DNA from: Circinella umbellata
Lineage: Eukaryota; Mucoromycota; Mucoromycetes; Mucorales; Lichtheimiaceae
Length of the DNA stretch: 64,000 nucleotides
Direction of reading: 5' to 3'
Assembly (NCBI GenBank): GCA_025093555.1
Contig: JAIWNF010000034.1
Span: forward strand, 434,001-498,000
The notes beneath the pieces were generated by a model. That model worked only from the letters and a program-made list of their open reading frames with translations. It was not told the origin of the DNA and searched no databases. Made by a program: the position numbers and the translations under genes. Positions 22,603 to 32,792 of this stretch are shown here, one piece after another. How positions within the stretch are numbered: position 1 is the stretch's first letter; each line of letters begins with the position of its first letter.

Positions 22603-24603
22603 CAAATCAATGGAATAAGTAATCTATTAGATAGTTTTACTTTTAAGAAAAAAAAAAGCCTTACCAAACTAACAGGTCGATTACCCTGAACACGATTTTC
22701 TAATACATTAGCCAAGACTACCAAAAAAAAAAAACAGAATAATTACATGGTTATTATTATGACTGGATTTTTATGATATGGGTTAATATAAAATGAATCA
22801 ATTTTTTTTTTCTTTACCAACACCCGCTTTTCTTGATCTATCAGCAGCAATTTGCCATGGATTATCAATAACATCGGCTATTTTTAATAATGTCGCAGGT
22901 AAAGTAACCGCAGCTAAAAAAAAAAAAAAAGAATTAGCGGCCCGATTGGATTGAAATAGAAAAGGTTAGAAGAAAAAGTATAATATTATCATAATCCTTA
23001 CAAAAGAAAGCACGAAGAGCAGTTTGTTTTGCTACTTCATAACCAGCATAACGAATAGCTTGATTTTTTACAAATTTATCAAAAGCAAGACCTAAATCCA
23101 TTAAAGAATCACTTTCATATTGTAAACAATATATATCATTATAATTTTTTGCTCGAGCAAATGCATGTTCCCATGGTGACTATATTAATTGAAAGAAAAA
23201 AACCGTTAATGTGATTTGATTTATCTTTTAAAAAAGTAAAAACTTACTCGAAATTCATCCTTATTATCTCTCAAAAATCCGGAAATACAAATAGTACACT
23301 ATAAAAAAAAAAGAATTAATGATCTGAAATTTTTCACTATATTTTATATATACTGTATATACCTGTAATGTGGGTATTGGAGGTAAATCAGCATCATTTA
23401 GAATTTGTTGAAATCCAAACTCTTGTAACCCTTGCATTCTTCTATGCATCTTCCATCCTAGTAATATATAATATTAATTTCACGTATTTTCATTATAATA
23501 TTCAAAAATTTATTACCTGCCAAACCACCACCTAAAAAAGCAAACCAATAGTTATAATCCATATTTAGTAAACGAAAATGGGGGGGGGATTACTACGTAT
23601 TCTAATTATATACATATATATTTTACCTGTCAAACCAAACAAACTTGTCATTAAAGCAACACCACCAGCAGTTGCAAAAAAAGTAGCACCTGTTAAACCA
23701 ACTAACAAAGGGGCTAACAGTGGTGCTGCTAAACCTCCCGTAATAGCTATTATTATAAAATAAGATAATTAGAAAAGAAAAACATAAACATCCAATAGTA
23801 TATATGTATCTATGAGATTACCTATTAAAGCACCACCACCAAGTACACCGGCGCCTGTTGCTAACCATTTAAATGCTTTCTTTTGCTTATTTGTTTCATC
23901 AATTTTTTTATGTGCTGATGCATCCATTAAAGCAGCTCGATCATGTAAATTAGAATCTTTATCTTCATCTTTCATATTATCTTGTAAAGCAAAATACATT
24001 TGTTGAGCTACACTTCGTTCAACAGCAGTAACATCAGCTGGAGTTAAGTTTGAAAGTCTTGCCAATTCAAATAAAAAACGTCTTGAGCGTGCATCATATA
24101 CAACACTTTCTTTTTTACTATCATATAATATATATAATTATTAGTACATTATTCCGAACAGAATAAAAAATTAAAATATTAAATACTTACGAAGTTGGTT
24201 CTTCATTTAAATTCATAGATAGTGCTAAAAGATCCACAAGTATTTCGATACGTATATCACGTTTACCCGTTGATAATAATTTTGCAGCTTCTTCATAAGT
24301 TATTGGTTTTGTAACTGAAACCAATTTGAAAATAAATAATACGTTAGTTTAATGAAAATACAAATATTAGAAACCTCTCTTTTTTTTTATGTAAAAATAA
24401 AATAAAGTACCAAGGTCTTGTTGAGATAGTTCTAAATAAGCCAATAGTTGAGACCACCATTCCATTCCCCAAGTTTGATGAACGATCGGTTCAATAGTAG
24501 TTAAAGATTGACCTACTATTCGAGCAATGGCTTGTTTTTGTTCTTGACTCCAACTTGAAGCCGATAATTGAATAAGAGGTTGTGATTCTTTTTCTTTTGT
24601 CAT
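22132..24603 (-). CDS. DUF726 / TMCO4-like membrane alpha/beta hydrolase
   Basis: About nine or ten exons on the minus strand. The start is the ATG at 24601-24603; the open frame extends upstream only through a TTG. The helical N-terminal region is followed by Ala/Gly-rich membrane segments: GAGVLGGGALIG at about 23830 and a GLAAPLLAPLLVGLTG run at about 23640-23750. Then come MHRRMQGLQEFGF and ISGFLRDNKDEFRSPWEHAF. The hydrolase core follows, with ALRAFFAAVTLPATLL, a nucleophile elbow VAYSCGCLVIWHCL, HVVFMGAPIS and a C-terminal YRLHSLDTDVAGL. This order is that of the DUF726 family (human TMCO4, yeast Mil1), proteins with a lipase-like fold whose chemistry is little known. Oddly, the usual first Gly of the Gly-x-Ser-x-Gly elbow reads Ala here. 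The C-terminal LEGHTSYRDAV supplies a likely catalytic His. Confidence 0.85.
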
Positions 24604-24742
24604 TTGGGATGAAAGGAAGAGAGAGAGAGTAATGTAGTTTATAAGAAAAGACAAGGAAAAAAATATAGTATGGTTTTTCGGGAAATCAATTAAGCAAATT
24701 TGGGGGGTGGCATAAGAACTTTTTATTCATTATAATTATTTT

Positions 24743-25678
24743 TTATACAACATCTCTATACTCTCCTTCAATTACATTCTTATGTGTATTAAGATCATTT
24801 AAAGGAACATGTTCATCAGCTGCCCATCCTGGTGCTGATAATCTAATATCTTTAATCTGAATTTCTCCTGATAATCCATCTGCTACAGCATCAACATAAA
24901 TACAGCAACTACCACTTCTTGGATGAATTCTTTGATTGGCTTCAGCCCAAAATTCTACATGTACTTTTTGTCCGGTTGATTTTTTACCATTAATGGAAAT
25001 TGTTTCTGTTGTCATGGAACATGAATGAGGTGGATAAAATGTCATATCATCCACATGAGCTACATTTAACTCATCCACCACTACTTTACGTCCTATGTTT
25101 GTATGTGCCCATTGAGTCAATTTTTCAATGGCTTTTTGTTGTACTTGTTCAGCCGCTTGATGACTTCCTACTTGACGTCTTAATAATTGAAATAATCCTT
25201 CACCACCACTGTTTCTTGCAAAAGAAGATATTAATTGTTCAGCTGGATTTATTAATTGCCACCATCGTTTTGTTTCTCGATAAATACGCCATGACATAAT
25301 AGTACCAATACCTCCCAAAGCAAGCCAAAATGTTGGACCAATGAGTGCACCAATAGCAGTAAAACCTGTAATACTACCAAGCAGTGCTAATTTTCTTTTT
25401 GCTTTCGTTGCTGTAGCCCAATAAAAAGGAATACGCCATATTGAAAAGCATCGTCTGGTTATCATCATTTCATTTGTTAAAATAGGTTGTTGTTGTTGCA
25501 CTCGTTTCATCGTTGTTATTGTAGGACGGTGTAAACAAGTATTAAGTAAAGAGATAGAACGTTGTGGTTGCTGATATGATATTGTTGGTAATAATGACAA
25601 TTGTTGTCTTTTTGGTATTATCGAAGACATGACTGATATACGTAACGATGCTTGTCGTGAAATATTTGATAATAACAT
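24743..25678 (-). CDS. Orphan protein with mitochondrial-type presequence
   Basis: A single uninterrupted frame of 311 residues, unusual among intron-rich neighbours. The first 60 residues are rich in Arg, Ser, Gln and Leu and almost free of acidic residues, like a mitochondrial targeting sequence. Residues about 95-135 form one or two membrane segments (LALLGSITGFTAIGALIG, then FWLALGGIGTIMSW), followed by a basic patch RIYRETKRWW. The remainder is soluble, with a helical middle and a beta-rich C-terminal part ending at IEGEYRDVV. I do not recognise the family. It may face the mitochondrial matrix or intermembrane space from an inner-membrane anchor; this is inference from composition only. 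Its 3' end faces the DUF726 gene start about 140 bp away, with both genes on the same strand. Confidence 0.6.
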   Translation of the reverse strand: MLLSNISRQASLRISVMSSIIPKRQQLSLLPTISYQQPQRSISLLNTCLHRPTITTMKRVQQQQPILTNEMMITRRCFSIWRIPFYWATATKAKRKLALLGSITGFTAIGALIGPTFWLALGGIGTIMSWRIYRETKRWWQLINPAEQLISSFARNSGGEGLFQLLRRQVGSHQAAEQVQQKAIEKLTQWAHTNIGRKVVVDELNVAHVDDMTFYPPHSCSMTTETISINGKKSTGQKVHVEFWAEANQRIHPRSGSCCIYVDAVADGLSGEIQIKDIRLSAPGWAADEHVPLNDLNTHKNVIEGEYRDVV

Positions 25679-25838
25679 TATTATTAATATTTATTAGAAT
25701 CAAATAGAAAAGGAAAAAGAAAAAAGAAAAGAAAGAGGGTGATTTTATTTAAATGAAATACACACACACTGATTACACTCAACAAACTGAAAACATTTAC
25801 AACAACAAATAACTTCGGAGACTTTTTTTTTTAATTAT

Positions 25839-26783
25839 TTAATCCAATTCTTTCTTAACTTTTTCATAAAGTTCTTTTACTTGATCCATTTTCATACCAT
25901 TAGGTTCCCAACGAATACCCAATCCTTCTTTTTCGTTAGGTTTAGGAATAACATGGAAATGAACATGAGGAACCTCCTAATAATATATAATAATATATAT
26001 ATATATATATTACTTTTTAGTTATATATCATCAGTATTATATCATTATTATATAATTATTATTACCTGATTTGCTAACTTTCCATTATTCTATAATAAAT
26101 TTCAATAAAAGAATACGTCAACCACAATCAAAAAAGGTTATAAAATCAAAGTTAAGAGTTATTACCTGTAAAACATTGTATTGATCTAACTTGGAAGCTT
26201 TAGCGATTTTCTTTGCAACAGGAAGAATATCTGCAAGATATTCATCTGGAACTTGATGAAAGAATTCAGCATGATCTATATAACGATAATAATAATAATA
26301 ATAAATATCATAGCTATTTTTCCTTTTTGTACTTTTTATTAATAAGAAAAAAGAAGAGAAATAACTTACACTTTGGAATAACAAGCTATTATATATTAAA
26401 TATTATATATATATTTTCAATCAATAAACTTGTTTTCTTTTCTTATAATTATTCTTTTTATTGTTAACTTACAGCATGACCTTCACTCAAAGGACCAATA
26501 TCCATAAACGAATAACTAATAGACAATAGCTTTAATTAGTTATTCAAAATATATACAATCGTTTACTCATTTAATATGTAAGAATAATAATACGTACCTC
26601 TTGTCAGTTTCAACAAGTTTAAAAGAAGGAATTTCTCCTCTATTTTCAAAAATAAAAATAAAATCAGTTTATATTGTTTCTAAAACTAAAAACAGAGAAA
26701 AGGAAATGACAAAAGAAAATAAGCTTTTACCGAATGATTTTACAAAAAATACAATCGTCAGTGAGATGAGAGTGAGTAGACAT
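25839..26783 (-). CDS. HIT-family nucleoside phosphoramidase (Hnt1/HINT-like)
   Basis: Short multi-exon minus-strand gene. The start ATG at 26781-26783 reads MSTHSHLTDDCIFCKIIR, with the CIFCKI opening typical of HIT proteins. Further exons give GEIPSFKLVETDK, FMDIGPLSEGHALVIPK, then FFHQVPDEYLADILPVAKKIAKA. The last exon has the histidine triad VPHVHFHVIPKPNEKEG and ends KVKKELD. HINT-type enzymes hydrolyse nucleoside 5'-phosphoramidates, with the central triad His as nucleophile. Total length is near 130 residues, normal for the family. Introns are small and contain AT and ATA repeats. The segment 26784-26830 upstream is purine-rich on the coding strand. Confidence 0.9.
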
Positions 26784-27893
26784 TGTTCGTGTAAAAAAAG
26801 TTGTTCTGGAAAGAAGACGCGGTGTAAGTAAAGAAAGCATCCTTTTTTTTTTTACTTTTAAAAAAAAATGTGGCCCGCAAAATATGTCTCCGCACAAGGA
26901 CCGTCACTTCTCATTTTCTCTAAATACCCGCAAAATTCATGCATTAAGGGTTTTTTTTACCCGTTGACCACGCAAAACGTTTAACCGTCTGTAGTACAGT
27001 TCTCTCTCTCTTTTCCCCCATTTTCATAATATTATGTAATCTGTAAAACTCTATTAAAATATATGTATTTCCAAAAGTATCCATGGCAACTCCATGAAGA
27101 AAATTACAGGAAGGGTACATAAATACCAGATTTATAATCTATAATATATGATATATCGTGTACGTATCTAGGATCATAAAAAAAAACAATCACTGCCCAA
27201 TGTTTTGTAAACATGTTCGGGATGGGTTGTAAAGTTTTTTCTCGTAATTACTATTGTATAATATTAGTATTATATTCCATTGTTCTTTTTTTCAATGTAT
27301 ACAAGCTCAACAACTCAAAAATAATAACTCTTTTGATAATTCTCCACGGGACAGAACCAAACATGCAATCATATATTCAATATCGCGAGAGGATTCTTTA
27401 TTTGGATAACAACACTGCCCTGCTCTGTTTGGGAAAAAGACACGACCAACCTTATATTAAAAAAAGGTACGTACATAGTTTATTACGAATCTGTTTCAAT
27501 GGTCTTGAGAGCTTGTAGTTTTAATCAATAATAAACCAGCACGTATTATTCATTACTTTAAATTATCAAGTATCATATATATTTGATCAGCTCTTTAAAA
27601 AAAAGGGATAGAAAAGAATAGTTTATACCCCCCGAGATCAATTAGTTTATCAAATTAAAAAGATAGATTTTTATTTTTCTCATGTATAATGTCTAATATG
27701 GCTTATATAAATAAACATTATCTTGTTTTATTATAATGTAATAATGTTCATTCAAAATACAACAAGTATCTTTGAGATTTTCGTCAGTTGTCATTTATTA
27801 CTTTATGAAGATAATCTTTCTTGGCATAAATAAAACTACTAAACCTTATTTTGACATGAGTTATAAAGGATCTACAATCTTATTATCAATGAA

Positions 27894-27925
<32 letters not shown>

Positions 27926-28471
27926 CAAAAAATAAATAAAGACCTAGTTTTCCAAGCACACATGGACGCATTTAATAACTTCAAAACTTGTTCAGAAACG
28001 TTATAGAATAAATATATAATCCACTCCCAAGTAGTAATATTTCTTTGTTTCATTGATGCGAAAAAGGAAAAAAAAAACAGAAGGCTCTCGTAATGATATG
28101 ATAGAAAATTGTGCACTTTAAAGAACTGTTTTATATTGTAATTAAGAACAGGGAATTGATAGTGGGTCAAAGAGAAAAAGGTGATTAAATATAAGAAATA
28201 TATATAGAAGAAAAGTGATAGAGTAGGCTGATGTTATAATTTTTTTTTTGGTTATGTTCTATTCATATATCAGCATATATATCAGAATGTTATTGTTCCA
28301 CTAATAATAAAAATAGATTTTGTTTATAAAAACAATAAGAATAATCTCTTTCTTTTTATTTATTTCTTTTCTCAATATTAATCATACCACTTTTTTTCTT
28401 TTCTTTCTTTTCAATTTTGAATTATTATCTTTATTAATCTTCGGTATATATATATATATACATAACTCAAT
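26784..28471. other. Divergent intergenic region
   Basis: This is the shared upstream region of the HIT gene (minus) and the multipass protein (plus). A 101-codon frame at 27213-27518 has no family features and I do not accept it. It holds a 30-nt T homopolymer (listed separately) and a TA microsatellite at 28444-28459 just before the next start. No RNA gene was seen. Confidence 0.5.
27896..27925. repeat. 30-nt T homopolymer
   Basis: Thirty uninterrupted T, the longest single-base run in the window. On the minus strand it is a poly(A) run ending before GAAAAA-free AT-rich sequence. It could be a slippage tract or the tail of an old retroposed sequence. I saw no flanking coding relic. Confidence 0.9.
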
Positions 28472-29455
28472 ATGGATCCTCTCGTGTTTGATATACTTAT
28501 CGGACTGTTTTTATCACCATTTTATTACATCTTATTACGACCACTGGAGACTTTCAAGAATGGACTTCGGTATCCAATCACTTTTCTTTGTTTTTTATAT
28601 ACCTTGTCCTTACTATCAAGGGATAACAATACTGTTTTATGGTTTATCTCCGTATTACAATCAATCATCATTTGGATTCTCGTTGATAATTTTGCAGGAT
28701 ATCCTTATTCACGTCAACAGCCACAAGAGCAACAGTATAATCAAAAACACGAGATAATCAATACCAGTGCAACAATATCCCCTACTCGCGAAAGTTTAAT
28801 GTGGATCAAGACACATATGATGATATTATATTCTAAACCACGACAACAACATTCGCTTATTATTATTTTAATATTATGTCTACATTTTTTGGATACCATG
28901 TTTATTTGGAACCCGAAATTACCATATACAGTAAATGATTGTGATCTTATTGCCACCGTTTACAATATAGCCCACTTGATCATGTTTATCACTCTTGTTT
29001 GGATCAAAAATACAATACGACGCCACCAAAACAACGATTCTTTCAGAGAAGTAGTGTCATCACAGGCTTTTTTCATTTATCATTTTATTGTCGGATTACA
29101 ACCTACCCGATCCTTAATGCGAATAATAATTACCTGTCCTTTTTTCCCTAACAATGAAATGTATTGGAAAGATAATTTGTTATTTTCATTATTATCCTTA
29201 TGTGCATACATCGATACGTTACCAGCATTGATTCTTTGCTTCAACGGTGTTTCCTCTGCCAATGAATTAGTATCATTCAGAAAGGAACAGGAGTATAATG
29301 ATATGATTTTAATGGAAGAAGACGAAGAAGAAAAAGTTGATGATAAACATAATAGCGAAAAAAAGTATAATAATAACATACACCATATTACAAGCATGAA
29401 TGTACCAGTATATGATCCCAATATGTTGAATGTGTTGAAAGCAGAAGAGTTATAA
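28472..29455 (+). CDS. Orphan multipass membrane protein
   Basis: Single-exon frame of 327 residues from the ATG at 28472, which follows a TA-rich leader. About six hydrophobic segments are visible: LVFDILIGLFLSPFYYILL, FLCFLYTLSLL, VLWFISVLQSIIIWILV, LIIILILCLHFLDTMF, IAHLIMFITLVWI, and LLFSLLSLCAYIDTLPALIL. Polar loops hold Gln- and Asn-rich sequence. The C-terminal tail is acidic (EEDEEEKVDD) and then Asn-rich, and ends VLKAEEL. I do not recognise the family. The hydrophobic pattern supports an integral membrane protein with a cytosolic acidic tail, perhaps in the endomembrane system, but no motif defines a transport or enzymatic role. Lack of introns contrasts with most neighbours. Confidence 0.6.
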   Translation: MDPLVFDILIGLFLSPFYYILLRPLETFKNGLRYPITFLCFLYTLSLLSRDNNTVLWFISVLQSIIIWILVDNFAGYPYSRQQPQEQQYNQKHEIINTSATISPTRESLMWIKTHMMILYSKPRQQHSLIIILILCLHFLDTMFIWNPKLPYTVNDCDLIATVYNIAHLIMFITLVWIKNTIRRHQNNDSFREVVSSQAFFIYHFIVGLQPTRSLMRIIITCPFFPNNEMYWKDNLLFSLLSLCAYIDTLPALILCFNGVSSANELVSFRKEQEYNDMILMEEDEEEKVDDKHNSEKKYNNNIHHITSMNVPVYDPNMLNVLKAEEL

Positions 29456-31649
29456 AAATAATATTCCTGTAAAAAAATAATACCTTGTTGTTTAACTAGA
29501 TAATAAAACTTTTTTTTAAAAGATTGTGTATTCCAATAACAGAAGAGGAGAATATATATATATATATATTGTATCCATAGCAACGTTTGTTGCCCAAACA
29601 ACGGTAACACATATTACATGTATAACATTATATATAACCAATATATATATGATTCTCTTCCCCTCCTCTCTCTATATTTTCATAACGAGAAGAAAAGAAA
29701 AGAACATGAATTAACCGTTATATTTATTTTATTGAAACTACTCCTTTTTTAGCGTTCTTTGAATAAAAACTTTGAAGCGTTAATATATTATTTTTTATTA
29801 ATAAAAATATTTTCAAAAAAAAAGTTATATCCGATATTAAAGTCTCAACATATGCTATAGTGATTTAAAAGCTTATTCAGATTACTGTAATTGTTTTTCC
29901 TACGTAACTTTCATTAAATTTTCTGTTCCAGTGTGAGATGTTCTCTTTATAAAATATCCCGGTCATCTACTATGTTTTTCTTCCACTGGTTTGTCTCTAC
30001 TGGAAGAATTTCAATTATCACATGTTCTCTTTTTGTATATACTTATAAATGCATCTAAGAAAGCGATTAGGCAACCGACTACGTACTATAATAGTATTCC
30101 ATTTTTATAAACGAACAATTTCAGCTTAGACGGGTTAGTTGTTATGCTCCCCACTTTTTTTTATTGTTTTTCTTTTGCATTTTATAATGAGAGTACAACT
30201 TATCGTAATTTATCCTAAAATAAAAGCATTCTTTTTCTCTGGTTCAGTGCTGATCACGGCTTAACAATAAGATAATTTTTGTTCAAAAGAAATAATTACA
30301 TAGCGTAAATATGTATACAAAAATATTTACTCTTAAATAATTTATTGTAAGACTCCAGTTCCAGTGTGATTATTTTGACAAGTGACCACATCAAATAAAT
30401 CACACAGCATGAAATAATATAGACCCGTCGATGGTTGTACGTAAAGAGGATTCTGGGCCTCACCCAACACCATTGTGAAAATGGGGCTGAACCACAGTTT
30501 TTACAAGATTTGAAAAAGCTTAATCTTCTTATCCTTTGAAAGTTATGGATAGGGTCACTATCCTCGCCCATAGTTTATAAGAAGGCAGCACGTCCTTCCA
30601 GATAATTACAGTAGTACCTCTTTAATTTAATCTTGTTACTACGTATATAAATAATATAGAAATTCTTTTATGTTATCCTTCTAGGATATTTTAATTATAG
30701 ATGATATTCTCCAACATACTTATCATGGTTTACTTTTTTTTATTCATCTGACTGCTTTCACATACTCTTCATTAATCAGTATATATATATATCTTTACAA
30801 TCACATTGTTTTGGCTAAAATAAATTATACAGATATGTTATACCTACAATAAACTATTACGTCCATCCATCTATATTTATGATATTTTCAGTGAAAATTC
30901 TTATTATAGATTTTTTTTTTTGGCTTGGCATTTCCTCATACAATTAGTTCAATCTCAAGCAAAGAATGGCTATTTGTGTCACCATTGCTCAGCTGTCTCA
31001 ATGTGTTTTATAACTCTGCTTGATTAATTAATTAATTGATATGTAAACCTAATGTCAATAAGATTGTCTATCAAACTATTATATCTACAACAGCTATAAT
31101 ATCTTACTAGAAAGCGTTTAAGCAACCTAAATACTAGGTGCTCTTTTTTTTTGATCCACTGTGTACAATGTAAAAAAAAAAGGGGGGGGATAAATAACCA
31201 ATCTCAAAAGTACCACCATAATCTTGAATATACATATAAATGTCTTTTCCTTTCATTATTGTACATATACTCCAGCACTCTACTTGGTAAAAAGGTAAAT
31301 CTATTATGTAAAATAAAAAAAAAGTCTTTCGTAATCATAATATTTTCCTAAACACATTGTACACATATTTCAATTAATTGCTTTTTAATGAAAAAAAAAG
31401 TATTAATAAGAAATATGGGTTGTACAGAAACAATATATAACAAGCGAATACTAACAAGAATAAAAAATATAATTAAAACCAGATTTTTTTTTTTGAATAT
31501 ATAGATATAATTACTCTGTTTATATACAATGGGGGTGGAGGAGTAAGAGGAAGAAGAAAAAATAAGAATAGAAGAGGTAAAAGAATATAATAACAATAAT
31601 AATACAGATATTTTTTTTTTCGGTTCTCTCTCCTTTTTTTTTTCTATTT
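29456..31649. other. Intergenic region between convergent genes
   Basis: No supported gene in 2.2 kb. The segment at about 30420-30600 is clearly less AT-rich and reads openly on the minus strand for 91 codons, but I do not recognise it. It may be a fragment of a repeat. It is followed at 30607 by TA and then CAGTAGTACCTCTTTAA, which resembles one end of a pogo-type transposon. No matching inverted copy was found in the window. TA and TTAA microsatellites occur at 30780-30791 and 31024-31036. Confidence 0.4.
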
Positions 31650-32792
31650 TTATATGTCGGTCGGTATGCTATCGGTGGGTAAGTTTTCTAACTGATTCGT
31701 TACATCAGCAATATTTGTTGGAAGATTCTTCATGACATCAGAAGGAATCAAACTTTGTAAATCTCCAAGTGCACCAAGATTTGGAATGTCCTATAATTAT
31801 TTTTCATTATTATTAATAAAACGTTATCCTTTTTAAAGTAAAAAGAGAGAAAGAGAGGAGAAAACAAACTTACAGAACTATCGCACGGTAAATTAGCATT
31901 ATTTGAAATAGTGGGGGAAATCTTAATACCAATAATATTCAAGGTGGGAACAACATCATAATCAATGGTAATACCAGTAGCTTCAGCTCCTAATACACCA
32001 CATTTACCCATAATATCAAATAAAATGGCTTGTGTGTCTTGATCTGTAGCATCGACAGAAATGGTAAATGGGAAAATAATGGTTGTTACTTCTTGTTTGG
32101 CAATTTCTACATTGTCCAAAATACCTCCACCAATGCTCTTTTCATGATGACCAGGATAATATGCCTATATTATGATAATAACAATCAATAATTTACATAC
32201 ACTATGCTATATCCATATAATTCATAGAAAAATATATAAAAAAAGGAAGAAAAAGCGAACAAACCTTAGCTTGAATATTCTCAAAAGTGACGCCTAGAAC
32301 ATTAGGATTATTAACAGTAATATTTAAATTAAAGTTGAAATTAGCTGTAGTGCCAGTCAAATTGAACGATGGATCTCCTTGGAGACCATTAAAGTTGATT
32401 TCAGGTGTTTTGAACAGCGCGGCCAGCACGCCAATAACAATCGCGATGGCAACAATAATTAAGAATAAAAAACAACATATCCATCGAGCCCAACGAGGGA
32501 AGCAAGTACAGCATCCACAACACAATTTATCTAAACATGATCGTCGTTCAGGTTGTTGTTCAACATATAATACCGGACCTCCATCACCTAAATGTTGATA
32601 TTGTCCATTCTGTCGAGATGCTCTCTTTACGCCATATCCATCGTCTGTTGCTGCTGCTGGAGTTGTTGCATTATCACGATACCCTGTTCCACCTCCCATA
32701 TCATACATTGGATAAGATGGTTCTTGATAATGTTGTGGTGGTGGCGGTGGTGCTCCACCTCCATAATCATGATGGTTATAATAAGATGCCAT
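31650..32792 (-). CDS. LEA_2-domain membrane protein
   Basis: Three exons on the minus strand, 32265-32792, 31874-32164 and 31650-31790, joined in frame into 319 residues. The cytosolic N-terminus is Pro/Tyr/Gly-rich (APPPPPQHYQEPSYP). It is followed by a cysteine cluster (CLDKLCCGCCTCFP) that may be palmitoylated, and one transmembrane segment (ICCFLFLIIVAIAIVIGVLA). Outside lies a beta-rich domain with LTGTTANFNFNLNITVNNPN and VTFENIQAKAYYPG. This is the LEA14/WHy-type fold (LEA_2) found in fungal Tag1-like and plant NDR1-like proteins. The extracytosolic end is acidic and Leu/Pro-rich. Fungal relatives sit at the vacuole or plasma membrane; the location here is not decided by sequence. Confidence 0.75.

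Noticed and set aside
24604..24654. Longer N-terminus for the DUF726 protein
   Set aside because: The extension begins only at a TTG; the ATG at 24601-24603 is the first standard start.
27213..27518. 101-codon frame as a gene
   Set aside because: No motif, no intron logic, odd composition; it sits in a promoter region and likely arises by chance.
30296..30571. 91-codon minus-strand frame as a gene
   Set aside because: Open only because the segment is less AT-rich; no family recognised; more likely part of a repeat fragment.
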